28,244 nucleotides of DNA from Bacillota bacterium. Its GTDB lineage: Bacteria > Bacillota > Clostridia > Christensenellales > SZUA-584. This document shows positions 7,098 to 14,547 of the stretch, piece after piece. The notes beneath the pieces were generated by a model. It was not told the origin of the DNA. It saw only the letters and a program-made list of their open reading frames with translations, and searched no databases. Location of the stretch: assembly GCA_023459495.1 (NCBI GenBank), contig JAEWTL010000135.1:1-28244 (forward strand), given 5' to 3'. Position numbers and translations under genes: made by a program. Each line of letters begins with the position of its first letter. The first letter of the stretch is position 1.

Positions 7098-7871
7098 TTA
7101 CAGGTTCCGTTTGATGCTTTTTAGCGCGTTCTTCTCGAGTCGGGAGACCTGCGCTTGGGATATACCCACTTCGTCAGACACTTCCATCTGTGTCTTACCC
7201 TGATAAAACCGCATCATAATGATTTTCTTCTCCCGCTCGGTCAACTTATCGATCGCTTCTTTCAGCGCAATGCCTTCCAGCCACATCTCGTCAGCGCCGC
7301 TCTTATCCTGAAGCTGGTCCATCACATAAATCGCATCCGCACCGTCATGGTAAACCGGCTCATAAAGGGATACCGGGTCCTGTATCGCGTCCAAAGCGAA
7401 CACGACATCCTCCACGCTGACGTCCATCTCCTTGGCAATGGCTTCGACCGAAGGATCACTGCTGTTCTTCTTCGATAACGTGTTGCGAATCTGAAGCGCC
7501 TTGTAGGCGATGTCCCGCAGAGAGCGAGAAACCCGGATGCTGTTGTTATCGCGCAGATACCGGCGAAGCTCACCCGTGATCATGGGAACGGCATAGGTGG
7601 AAAAGCGAACGCCGAGCTCCACATTGAAATTGTCAATCGCTTTCATCAGGCCGATGCAGCCTACCTGAAAGAGGTCATCCATGTTTTCGCGGCGTCCGGT
7701 AAACCGCTGGATCACGCTGAGAACAAGCCGCAGATTGCACTTGATGAATTCCTCGCGTGCTTTCGGTTCACCAGCCTTTACTTTGAGCATCAGCTCGCTC
7801 ATTTGTTTGGGTTTCATCACGGGCAGCTTAGACGTATCAACCCCGCATATCTCGACCTTATTCGTCAGCAT
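7098..7871 (-). CDS. sigG: RNA polymerase sporulation sigma factor SigG
   Basis: 257 residues, close to the 260 of Bacillus SigG. It starts MLTNKVEICGVDTSKLPVM, the typical SigG N-terminus. Region 2 includes KCNLRLVLSVIQRF, DDLFQVGCIGLMKAIDNF and VRFSTYAVPMI; region 3 and region 4 (REKKIIMMRFYQGKTQ, then the helix-turn-helix EVGISQAQVSRLEKN) follow. SigG drives late forespore genes after engulfment, and its activity depends on the SpoIIIA channel encoded in this window. I chose the start with TAGGAG 7 nt upstream; a longer frame exists but would cross the promoter. It stands alone between its own promoter and terminator. Confidence 0.96.
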   Translation of the reverse strand: MLTNKVEICGVDTSKLPVMKPKQMSELMLKVKAGEPKAREEFIKCNLRLVLSVIQRFTGRRENMDDLFQVGCIGLMKAIDNFNVELGVRFSTYAVPMITGELRRYLRDNNSIRVSRSLRDIAYKALQIRNTLSKKNSSDPSVEAIAKEMDVSVEDVVFALDAIQDPVSLYEPVYHDGADAIYVMDQLQDKSGADEMWLEGIALKEAIDKLTEREKKIIMMRFYQGKTQMEVSDEVGISQAQVSRLEKNALKSIKRNL

Positions 7872-7898
7872 GTCATATCTCCTAAAGCTTGATATGAC

Positions 7899-7929
7899 TA
7901 TTGCTTCCCATGCCAAAAGGCTTTTATAC
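7899..7929 (-). promoter_or_regulatory. SigF-type forespore promoter upstream of sigG
   Basis: On the minus strand GTATA (7925-7929), a 16-bp spacer and GGAAGCAATA (7899-7908) match the SigF consensus GYATA / GGnnAnAMTR at all but one position. It lies 28 bp before the sigG start and just after a terminator. In Bacillus subtilis sigG is transcribed by SigF. Confidence 0.65.
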
Positions 7930-7934
7930 GGAGC

Positions 7935-7957
7935 AAAAAAGCCCCTCTCCGGGCTTT
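7935..7957 (-). terminator. Intrinsic terminator of the asp23-ispA operon
   Basis: Minus-strand AAAGCCC / GGGCTTT (7-bp stem, loop GGAGAG) followed by a T-run. It lies 133 nt after the ispA stop and immediately before the sigG promoter, insulating sigG from the upstream operon. The 133 nt between it and ispA hold no ORF with a ribosome binding site and nothing I recognise. Confidence 0.88.
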
Positions 7958-8090
7958 GAAACCTGAATTGTTTCACTGAATGCCTGACGTGAAACGGGAA
8001 GAATGGGCTTCGGAAAAGTTTGACCGGGTATCGGATAGTATCTTAAATCTATACGGAAAATTTTTCGTCTCGAAGTCTGTACCGAAACGG

Positions 8091-8972
8091 CTATCGATCC
8101 CGATTGAGCAGGAATTGCGCCATAGCGTTCAGTTCCTCGGCGCGGCTGCCAAACCGGGCTAACATGTCGACAGCAGTTTGGGTCTGTTCTGATGCGATTT
8201 CGCGTGCTTTTTGCAAACCGTAAACTGATACAAACGTTTGCTTACCTTCTGCCGCGTCCTTGCCGGGCGTTTTTCCGAGCGCGTCTGCGCTGCTGGTCAC
8301 GTCAAGAATGTCATCGGCGATCTGAAAAACCAAACCAACGCCTTTTCCATAGGCTGAAAGCGCATCGATATCAGCGCCCGACGCCCCCATTAAGGCCGCA
8401 CCGGAAAGTATTGCTGCATGAATTAATGCGCCTGTTTTGCGTTCATGGATATAGTATAGCGTTTTCTCGTCCTTATCCTTGCATTCAAATTCGATATCTC
8501 CAACCTGCCCGGCTACCATTCCGGAAGCGCCTGCAGCATGCATAACAAGCTCCATTGCCGCAAGGCCGCTCAGGGAAGGATGATCAATCGCAAAGCGCGT
8601 CATGACCTCGCACGCGCCGTTTAAAAGCGCGTCACCGGCCAATATGGCGACGGCTTCGCCAAACACCATATGGTTAGTGGGGCGGCCTCGCCGCAGCACA
8701 TCGTCGTCCATTGCAGGCAAATCATCATGGATCAACGAATAGGTATGGATCATTTCAATCGCGCACGCGAAGTCCAGCACCTGCTGGGCATCGCCGAACA
8801 TCGTCGCAGTTTTAATGCAGAGCCAGGGCCTGAGCCGCTTACCGCCCGCAGTCAGGCTGTACAGCATGGCATCCTGCAGCGTACCCGGCTCGCTCAAACC
8901 GCAAACCAGCTCCGGCAGCCTGGAGTCAACCTGTACAGCAATTTCTTTCAAGGAATCTTCGACGACAGTCAT
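8091..8972 (-). CDS. ispA: Polyprenyl (farnesyl-type) diphosphate synthase
   Basis: 293 residues of the trans-prenyltransferase family, which condenses IPP with allylic diphosphates. Seen: GGKRLRP (43-49) for diphosphate binding, the first Asp-rich motif DDLPAMDDD (83-91) with the two-residue insertion typical of bacterial type II FPP synthases, GQVGDI near 155, and the second Asp-rich motif DDILD (220-224). Length and position beside xseB point to the IspA branch that makes farnesyl or geranyl diphosphate, rather than long-chain enzymes. It overlaps xseB by ATGA and is the last gene of the operon. Product chain length is inferred. Confidence 0.93.
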   Translation of the reverse strand: MTVVEDSLKEIAVQVDSRLPELVCGLSEPGTLQDAMLYSLTAGGKRLRPWLCIKTATMFGDAQQVLDFACAIEMIHTYSLIHDDLPAMDDDVLRRGRPTNHMVFGEAVAILAGDALLNGACEVMTRFAIDHPSLSGLAAMELVMHAAGASGMVAGQVGDIEFECKDKDEKTLYYIHERKTGALIHAAILSGAALMGASGADIDALSAYGKGVGLVFQIADDILDVTSSADALGKTPGKDAAEGKQTFVSVYGLQKAREIASEQTQTAVDMLARFGSRAEELNAMAQFLLNRDR

Positions 8973-9160
8973 GCTTCCTTTTCTCCATTTTCGAGTATCT
9001 CTATTTTGGACTTGAATCGGTCGAGCCGCTTCTGCAGCTCTTCCGCCAGCTTCATGCCATCGGTATACAGCTCCATGCTCTTTTCCAGGCCCTCTTCGCC
9101 CGAATTCAGCCGTTCTGTAATCTGGCGAAGCCGCGCAAGGTCGTTTTCAAAGTCTGGCAT
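8969..9160 (-). CDS. xseB: Exodeoxyribonuclease VII small subunit
   Basis: 63 residues, predicted almost wholly helical, with the family pattern FENDLARLRQITERLNSGE, then GLEKSMELYTDGMKL and a charged tail. Several XseB subunits decorate one XseA in exonuclease VII, which degrades single-stranded DNA from both ends to oligonucleotides. It starts 3 nt after xseA ends and its stop overlaps the ispA start. Length is typical (60-80). Confidence 0.95.
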   Translation of the reverse strand: MPDFENDLARLRQITERLNSGEEGLEKSMELYTDGMKLAEELQKRLDRFKSKIEILENGEKEA

Positions 9161-9163
9161 TGG

Positions 9164-10351
9164 CTATTCCTTTCCCGTCACTGCGACGCGCCCATCATTA
9201 AACTCGATGACCATGTCACGCGCAGCCCTTTTCATCGTAGTAATCACGCCGCCTTGATCGTCGTATACAATGGCATACCCGCGTTGAAGAACTCCCCTTG
9301 GATTCAGGCTTTCCAGCGAGCCGACGTACTTGTCCACTATCAACGCGGACCTATCCAGCTTGGCGTGCATTGCGCTTTTCATCATACTGCAATCGGAGAT
9401 AATCTGCAATCGCACCTGCTCCAGTCGGCGGCTCAGCGGTGCGGCGAGCAGACTGCTTTGACGCACCGAAAGCTCGCGCTCACAAGTGTTCAGTTTAACC
9501 TGAAGCGCAAGACGCATATCTTTCATGCTGTCGCCTATATAAGCACGAAACGCTTGTTTTTCCGGAACGGCCAGCTCTGCGGCCGCTGAGGGCGTGGGCG
9601 CACGAAGATCAGCCGCCATATCGCACAGCGTATAATCTGTTTCATGCCCGACCGCCGAAATTACCGGAATCTCGGATTCATATACCGCCCGCGCAACGGA
9701 CTCTTCGTTGAACGTGAACAGGTCCTCAAAGGAACCGCCCCCGCGCGCAACAATGATGACGTCCACCTTGTTCTGTGCGTTAAAAAACTCAATGCCTTCA
9801 CATACCTGCCGGGGTGCTGCATTCCCCTGCACCTGCACCGGGTAGATCGTAATTTTAACACCCTCGAAACGGCGCGTCGCCACGTTGATGATATCATACA
9901 TGACTGCACCCGAAGTGGACGTGACTACGCCAATGTGCAGCGGGAATAGCGGCAGTTTGCGCTTGTGTTCCGCATCAAACAGCCCCTCTTTAGCAAGCTT
10001 TTTCTTTGTCATCTCAAATCGGGCAAACAGGTCTCCGACGCCCTGCAGTTCAGCACGCTCCATGATAAACTGCAGAGTACCGGTTTTTTTGTAATATACG
10101 ATACGGCCGAATACCTTAAGCAGCGCCCCGTCCTCCACGATATCCTCATAACCACTGGCGCGGAAGTCGTAGGCAATGCAGGAGACCTGATTCTCATCAT
10201 CCTTAAGTGAAAAGAAGGCATGCCCAATGGATGACATGCCGAAATTCGTCACTTCTCCGACCACGCATACGCTGCTTAAAAACGGGTCGCGATATAGTTT
10301 TTTGCTGATATACTCGTTGATCTGGGCAACGGTAAAGACCATATCAGCCAT
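9164..10351 (-). CDS. xseA: Exodeoxyribonuclease VII large subunit
   Basis: 395 residues. An N-terminal OB-fold (about 5-100: FTVAQINEYISKKL, VVGEVTNF, GHAFFSLKD) is followed by the catalytic domain with GVVTSTSGAVMYDI, the DVIIVARGGGSFEDL motif, and ISAVGHETDYTLCDMAADLRAPTPSAAAEL. A coiled-coil region and a C-terminal segment (NPRGVLQRGYAIV) complete the normal order. With XseB it forms exonuclease VII. Its start overlaps folD by 8 nt. A second ATG three codons in is possible. Confidence 0.96.
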   Translation of the reverse strand: MADMVFTVAQINEYISKKLYRDPFLSSVCVVGEVTNFGMSSIGHAFFSLKDDENQVSCIAYDFRASGYEDIVEDGALLKVFGRIVYYKKTGTLQFIMERAELQGVGDLFARFEMTKKKLAKEGLFDAEHKRKLPLFPLHIGVVTSTSGAVMYDIINVATRRFEGVKITIYPVQVQGNAAPRQVCEGIEFFNAQNKVDVIIVARGGGSFEDLFTFNEESVARAVYESEIPVISAVGHETDYTLCDMAADLRAPTPSAAAELAVPEKQAFRAYIGDSMKDMRLALQVKLNTCERELSVRQSSLLAAPLSRRLEQVRLQIISDCSMMKSAMHAKLDRSALIVDKYVGSLESLNPRGVLQRGYAIVYDDQGGVITTMKRAARDMVIEFNDGRVAVTGKE

Positions 10352-11183
10352 GCATCTCAGCCGCCTCGACTGTGTTCTCCATCAGCATAGCGATTGTCAT
10401 CGGCCCCACGCCGCCCGGCACAGGCGTGATAAACGATGCCTTTTCAGCCGCCTCATCAAATACAACGTCCCCTTTCAGCTTGCCATCGACCCGGGTCGTG
10501 CCCACATCGATGACCACCGCGCCCGGTTTGACGAAGTTGCCTCTAATCAGGCCGGGCCTGCCGACCGCTGCGACCAGGATATCCGCATCGGCGCACACTT
10601 CAGAAAGATTATGCGTCCGGGAGTGACACATCGTTACCGTTGCATTTTCTGCAAGCAGCATCAATGCAACCGGCTTGCCTACCATGTTGCTGCGTCCCAC
10701 TACCACTGCGCGTTTCCCGCTGATTTCTATGCCAGTGGTTTTAATCAAATGGATGATTCCTTTTGGGGTGCAGGGTTTAAATCCCGGTTCGCCTACCATC
10801 AGCCTGCCCGCCGTAACGACATGCAGTCCGTCCACGTCCTTGCCGGGATCAACCTCACGAAGCACTGCCAGCTCATCCAGTGGAGCCGGAAGCGGCGACT
10901 GGATTAAGATACCGTGCAGCCTCTTATCCGCATTGAGTTCGTGTACAAGCGCGATGAGGTCTTCCTGTTTCGTATCCGCACTCAGCCTATGCACGATGGA
11001 AAACATGCCGAGCTCTTCGCAGGCGCGCTCCTTGCTGCGCACATATGTAGCAGAGGCCGGATCATCCCCCACGAGGATCACCGCCAGCCCCGGCGTAATG
11101 CCTTTCTGTCCAAGCGCCGCGATGCGAACCTTAAGCGACTCCCTGATCTGGGCCGCGATGGCCTTACCGTCAATGATGGTCAT
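10344..11183 (-). CDS. folD: Bifunctional methylenetetrahydrofolate dehydrogenase/cyclohydrolase FolD
   Basis: 279 residues, normal for FolD, which interconverts 5,10-methylene-, methenyl- and 10-formyl-tetrahydrofolate using NADP. Motifs: ATYVRSKERACEELG (catalytic Lys in YxxxK), GILIQSPLP, DVDGLH, the Rossmann stretch AVVVGRSNMVGKP, and TPVPGGVGPMTIAMLMENT. I chose the ATG giving MTIIDGKA, which overlaps the upstream stop as ATGA and has GAGGG nearby; the longer frame adds a basic segment foreign to the family. It sits between the TsaD paralogue and xseA in the operon. Confidence 0.97.
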   Translation of the reverse strand: MTIIDGKAIAAQIRESLKVRIAALGQKGITPGLAVILVGDDPASATYVRSKERACEELGMFSIVHRLSADTKQEDLIALVHELNADKRLHGILIQSPLPAPLDELAVLREVDPGKDVDGLHVVTAGRLMVGEPGFKPCTPKGIIHLIKTTGIEISGKRAVVVGRSNMVGKPVALMLLAENATVTMCHSRTHNLSEVCADADILVAAVGRPGLIRGNFVKPGAVVIDVGTTRVDGKLKGDVVFDEAAEKASFITPVPGGVGPMTIAMLMENTVEAAEMHG

Positions 11184-12124
11184 TCGCTCATCCCTCTTTC
11201 GTATAATTTTTGCGCGGCGAGCGCAAGCCCGCACGCGTTATCTCCGCAGTATTCCTTTTGCGCAAATATAGACGCAACACCGATTGGTTTACAAATATCT
11301 TGCAAATGCTTTCTGATGACAGAATTGCATATCACTCCGCCTGTAAACAGGAACCGATGGAAGCCGTATTGTTCCGCTGTGTGGCGAACGAGCAACCCCA
11401 GCGTTTCAGCCGAACAATCGATTGCGCCGCTGCACACTTTGGCAGGATCCATACCTTCTGCGATCATCCGCATCGCCTGCGTTTCAGCTCCAGAAAGATT
11501 AGCGGCAAGCCCCTCCACATGAACGGACAGCTTCACGCAGTCCGGCGTATACATCTGCTCCATTTCGACACCAGCCGGGAACTTGAGCCCAGCGGCTACA
11601 CCTATCCGATCGATGAGCTGACCGCAGGTCAAATCCGCCTTGCCTCCGATCGGCTCGATGGATGATACGATTCCCTCTGCTATCTCCACACGCAGGATAT
11701 CCAGTGTGCCGCCCGATACGTGCAATGCCGCGATCAGTCCGTCCTCAATGTCGTTCCCTAAAAATCCGGAATAGATGTGTCCGTGCTGATGCGTCAGTGC
11801 GTAACATGGTATGCCCAGCATAGACGCGGACGACACTGCAAGCGTTTGTCCTACGCAGAATACCGGCATATAAGAGTCGTCCCTCGGACACGGCTTTGCG
11901 CTGTACCCCATCGCCCTGATTTCTCGGCCTGTAAATAAATTGTCTTTGAAAAGCTGTTCGTAATTGCGAATATGCTGAAAGACTGCTTCCGACTGCCTGA
12001 GCCCGCGCCCGCCAAGCGGCACCTCCAACATTTTGCGGGCGTCGCTTTGGACTTGCCCCTTGGTTACAAGCGCAACCGACGTGGTATAGCAGCTCGTGTC
12101 AAACGCGATGAAGCTGTCGCTCAT
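11180..12124 (-). CDS. TsaD/Kae1-like (O-sialoglycoprotein endopeptidase family) paralogue
   Basis: 314 residues of the ASKHA/Kae1 superfamily. It starts FDTSCYTTSVALV (compare ETSCDETSVALV of TsaD), keeps the metal ligands H112 and H116 in THQHGHIYSG and D295 in CGDNACGLALAA, and has GGVICNSVIRKHL near the C-terminus. Overall it departs from true TsaD: the ETS Glu is Asp, the HMEGH motif is HQHGH, and much of the central region is unlike. Such a paralogue lies between nusB and folD/xseA in a number of clostridia; its function is not known to me. The canonical TsaD for t6A tRNA modification is presumably elsewhere. It overlaps both neighbours by ATGA, implying tight coupling. Confidence 0.8.
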   Translation of the reverse strand: MSDSFIAFDTSCYTTSVALVTKGQVQSDARKMLEVPLGGRGLRQSEAVFQHIRNYEQLFKDNLFTGREIRAMGYSAKPCPRDDSYMPVFCVGQTLAVSSASMLGIPCYALTHQHGHIYSGFLGNDIEDGLIAALHVSGGTLDILRVEIAEGIVSSIEPIGGKADLTCGQLIDRIGVAAGLKFPAGVEMEQMYTPDCVKLSVHVEGLAANLSGAETQAMRMIAEGMDPAKVCSGAIDCSAETLGLLVRHTAEQYGFHRFLFTGGVICNSVIRKHLQDICKPIGVASIFAQKEYCGDNACGLALAAQKLYERGMSE

Positions 12125-12543
12125 TTCAGCGCTTCATCCTTTGCGGGCAGCACAGCGCCGAGCACTCCGTTAATAAACTTTGCAGATTTTTCAGAAGCGT
12201 ATCGCTTGGCAAGCTCCACGCATTCATTGATTGTGATGTTGGGTGGTATCTCTCCCTCCAAAAAACGCAACTCACATACACCAAGCCGCAGAATTGAAAG
12301 ATCTACCTTAGCCATGTGGCCGATGCTCCATTTATTTGAATGCTCCTGGACTAATTCGTCCACAGTTGCTGCGTTCTGTTCGTATACAGTGATGATTCGG
12401 CGTACATAATCCCAGGCGTTGTCATTCATGCCTTTATCAAAACAATCCCGCATCACATCCATGGTTGCGGGATTGAACTCGCCATTGATGGAATATTCGT
12501 AAAACAGCCGAAACGCTGTGTCCCGGGCAGACCTCCTGCTCAA
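12121..12543 (-). CDS. nusB: Transcription antitermination factor NusB
   Basis: 140 residues, all-helical, with the NusB signature: SRRSARDTAFRLFYEY at the N-terminus, KVDLSILRLGVCELRF in the centre and INECVELAKRYASEKSAKFINGVLGAV near the end. NusB binds boxA RNA with NusE and supports rRNA antitermination. The start appears to be TTG, with GGAGG 5 nt upstream and no better ATG in frame. It overlaps the TsaD paralogue by 4 nt. The 67 nt upstream contain a TGTACC/GGTACA inverted repeat but no convincing promoter. Confidence 0.95.
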   Translation of the reverse strand: MSRRSARDTAFRLFYEYSINGEFNPATMDVMRDCFDKGMNDNAWDYVRRIITVYEQNAATVDELVQEHSNKWSIGHMAKVDLSILRLGVCELRFLEGEIPPNITINECVELAKRYASEKSAKFINGVLGAVLPAKDEALK

Positions 12544-12610
12544 ATTTCCCTCCGTCCGATATCTGTACCTCTCTTGAATGGTACATCCGTTTAAAATTAT
12601 TATTGCCGAC

Positions 12611-12847
12611 TTATTTAAACCGGAAAATGTCCGGCAAAATTCTGTCCAAAACCTCGCGGATTTTTTTCTTTACCCTCGTACTGGTGCCCAACAGCGCGCC
12701 AATCCCTGTGCACAGAGCCAGAAACAGTGTCTGAAAAAAGCCAATCGCAAGTATCAGGATACCGACGATCAGCCCGAGCCCCGTACCTATGATCGCGCCT
12801 TTATGCGCATTCCAGAATTTTAACAAGCGATTTTCCTGATCCGGCAC
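12611..12847 (-). CDS. DUF2273 small membrane protein
   Basis: 78 residues: a short polar N-terminus (LLKFWNAHKGAIIGTGLG), then two closely spaced hydrophobic segments (about 17-35 and 38-52), then a basic tail (TRVKKKIREVLDRILPD). This is the DUF2273 family, found with AmaP and Asp23 in Firmicutes. It starts with GTG overlapping the amaP stop by one base (TAGTG), so it is translationally coupled. It probably helps the Asp23 complex at the membrane; this is inferred from gene association. Confidence 0.85.
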   Translation of the reverse strand: MPDQENRLLKFWNAHKGAIIGTGLGLIVGILILAIGFFQTLFLALCTGIGALLGTSTRVKKKIREVLDRILPDIFRFK

Positions 12848-13392
12848 TATTCAACACGCGCCTTTGCAATCTGTGAGGTCTTTTCGACCAACAGAGAAAT
12901 CTTGTTAACCGAAATACCCGAAAGGGTTTCGATGTGCTCTTTCAGGCTTTTCTGCAAATCGGTAAGCGTAACCGGGATGTTAGTTCCTTCTGCAACAGCC
13001 ATACGACCAGTGACATTTAGCTTGGCATCCCTGACGGTTATGGCAGCCTTTACGGTCCGCACCGCTTCGTTGGCGAGCATGTGGCGTGTTGCCATCTCCT
13101 CTAGTGCGCTGATTGTAATGGAAACCGCGCCGCTGCCTGTGTCTGCGATGAAGGCAGATTTCGGTTTGCGCTTGCGGATACCGGAGAACATCAGCACAAG
13201 ACTGATGATGACCACTGCGACACCGATTAAAGACACAACCAACCGAATGGTCGGGTCGGAATATAGCTTGTCCAACCAGAGCACGGGATTATCCTTGGCA
13301 ATAAACCACCAGGTGCACGCCAAAGTTACGCCCGCGACCACCATCACGAACAGGATATACAAAGTCAAAACGATCCTCATGAATATGCGCAT
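12847..13392 (-). CDS. amaP: Alkaline shock response membrane anchor protein AmaP
   Basis: 181 residues with two N-terminal membrane helices (about 5-27 and 48-70) and a cytoplasmic C-terminal domain that resembles Asp23 (SGAVSITISALEEMATRHML, then LKEHIETLSGISVNKISLLVE). In Staphylococcus aureus AmaP anchors Asp23 to the membrane. It follows asp23 by 41 nt with GAGG before the start, and is coupled to the DUF2273 gene. The gene order asp23-amaP-DUF2273-nusB supports the call. Confidence 0.9.
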   Translation of the reverse strand: MRIFMRIVLTLYILFVMVVAGVTLACTWWFIAKDNPVLWLDKLYSDPTIRLVVSLIGVAVVIISLVLMFSGIRKRKPKSAFIADTGSGAVSITISALEEMATRHMLANEAVRTVKAAITVRDAKLNVTGRMAVAEGTNIPVTLTDLQKSLKEHIETLSGISVNKISLLVEKTSQIAKARVE

Positions 13393-13433
13393 GTTCCAAC
13401 CTCAACCGATCATTTGTACATAAAATACGGGAG

Positions 13434-13829
13434 CTAGTGCACCCGTTTTGAATCCTCCGGCGTCTCCTTGCTGACACGTACGCCCTGAATGTGGATGTTG
13501 GTTTCCACCACACGCAGGCCGGTCATCGTCTCTACGGCTTTTTTAACGTTGACCTGAATCTTCTGGCACATCGCGGGTATTTCGCTGCCGTATTCGACGA
13601 TAATGAACAGATCGACCGCGCATTCCTCCTTGCCGACCTCTACCTTAACGCCTTTGGTCAGGTTTTTGCGTCCAAGCAGTTCAGCAAGCCCGCCGGAAAA
13701 TCCGCCGCTCATGCCAGCAACGCCTTCAACCTCCACTGTGGCAATGCCTGCAATGGTGGCCACGACATCGTTGGCAAAAGAGATGCTGCCGTTCTGCTCT
13801 TCACGCGTGTTCATATCGCTGGTGCTCAA
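13434..13829 (-). CDS. Asp23/Gls24 family envelope stress response protein
   Basis: 131 residues with the DUF322 pattern: GSISFANDVVATIAGIATVEVEGVAGM condensed around IAGIATVEVEG, a Gly-rich turn, KGVKVEVGKEECAVDLFIIVEYG and VKKAVETMTGL. Asp23 proteins are abundant, form membrane-associated assemblies through AmaP and respond to envelope stress. I take the TTG with GAGGTGA 7 nt upstream as start; an ATG five codons later has no ribosome binding site. It is the first gene of the long operon with a strong promoter and a 5' hairpin. Confidence 0.92.
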   Translation of the reverse strand: MSTSDMNTREEQNGSISFANDVVATIAGIATVEVEGVAGMSGGFSGGLAELLGRKNLTKGVKVEVGKEECAVDLFIIVEYGSEIPAMCQKIQVNVKKAVETMTGLRVVETNIHIQGVRVSKETPEDSKRVH

Positions 13830-13846
13830 ATTACCGTCACCTCATC

Positions 13847-13875
13847 ATCCCGGAAAGCAATGGGGCAACCGGGAT
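13847..13875 (-). promoter_or_regulatory. 5' leader hairpin of the asp23 operon
   Basis: A perfect 7-bp inverted repeat (ATCCCGG / CCGGGAT, 15-nt loop) begins about 6 nt after the predicted transcription start and ends a few nt before the asp23 ribosome binding site. It could stabilise the mRNA or modulate ribosome access. Confidence 0.55.
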
Positions 13876-13887
13876 TATTTCGGATTT

Positions 13888-13916
13888 ATTATAGCAGAAG
13901 GGGTTTTGAAATACAA
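13888..13916 (-). promoter_or_regulatory. Predicted sigma-A promoter of the asp23-ispA operon
   Basis: TTGTAT (13911-13916), 17-bp spacer, perfect TATAAT (13888-13893) on the minus strand, in the gap between spoIIIAH and asp23. No other strong promoter was found between here and ispA. Confidence 0.8.
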
Positions 13917-14002
13917 TCCGCTATCTTCCTTTTCATTAAAATGAAACCCCTCCGCAACATCAACGCAACAGGTTATTCATTTTCAGACGCATAATTCTGC
14001 TG

Positions 14003-14533
14003 TTACGACAGCAAGATCTTGATGTTCTGAGCAGGCTCATCAGTCTCCTGCTGTACAATTTCGAGCACTTTTGCAGCCTCTTCACTGGTAATCGATTCAG
14101 CATCGATCACCACATTGACCGAGCCTTCCTGTACCGTTACGATCACGTTGTCAAAGTCGCAGCTTGCAACCAGCAGCCCTTCGATGTTCGTTTCAGCTTC
14201 CATGGCCGCAACGATTGCCATCTTCTGCTCCTGTGCATCCTGCAGAGTCTCGGCATCGGTGCTTTCATTGCCAATGATGCTGTCAAGATAAGCGACCTCG
14301 GTTTCCCGCTTACTCGCCCTCTCCGCTTTGAACACAGCGAAATCGTCCACACCTGCCATGGCGGAGAGATCGTCTGCCTGCATAGCGCCTTCAATGTCAG
14401 AAGGTGTTGTCTGTGCCGCGGTCTTGTTTCCTGCTGCATTGTTACTGATCAGGTAATTGACGACGCCAACAGCAACCAATATGACGATCAGTCCTGCCAG
14501 TAATAGATATCTGCCTGCATTCTTGTTTTTCAT
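14003..14533 (-). CDS. spoIIIAH: Stage III sporulation protein AH
   Basis: 176 residues: one N-terminal membrane helix (about 8-29), a low-complexity linker, then the YscJ/FliF-like ring-building domain (about 70-175). SpoIIIAH is made in the mother cell and meets forespore SpoIIQ across the intermembrane space. The C-terminal half reads EGLLVASCDFDNVIVTVQEG and SEEAAKVLEIVQQETD, typical of the family. It is shorter than the 218-residue Bacillus protein, mostly in the linker. It is the last gene of the operon, 14 nt after spoIIIAG. No clear terminator follows; only a weak AT-rich stem near 13931-13946. Confidence 0.92.
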   Translation of the reverse strand: MKNKNAGRYLLLAGLIVILVAVGVVNYLISNNAAGNKTAAQTTPSDIEGAMQADDLSAMAGVDDFAVFKAERASKRETEVAYLDSIIGNESTDAETLQDAQEQKMAIVAAMEAETNIEGLLVASCDFDNVIVTVQEGSVNVVIDAESITSEEAAKVLEIVQQETDEPAQNIKILLS

Positions 14534-14547
14534 TATTCCACTTCCCT

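Noticed and set aside
7980..8162. Plus-strand 60-codon ORF starting MPDVKREEW.
   Set aside because: No ribosome binding site, overlaps the end of ispA in antisense, composition not protein-like.
12564..12585. TGTACC / GGTACA inverted repeat upstream of nusB, considered as operator for an internal promoter.
   Set aside because: No credible -35/-10 pair adjoins it and six base pairs over this gap can occur by chance.
13900..13965. AGGGGTTT / AAACCCCT pair flanking the asp23 promoter, considered as terminator of spoIIIAH.
   Set aside because: The arms are over 40 nt apart, no T-run follows, and one arm lies inside the promoter spacer.
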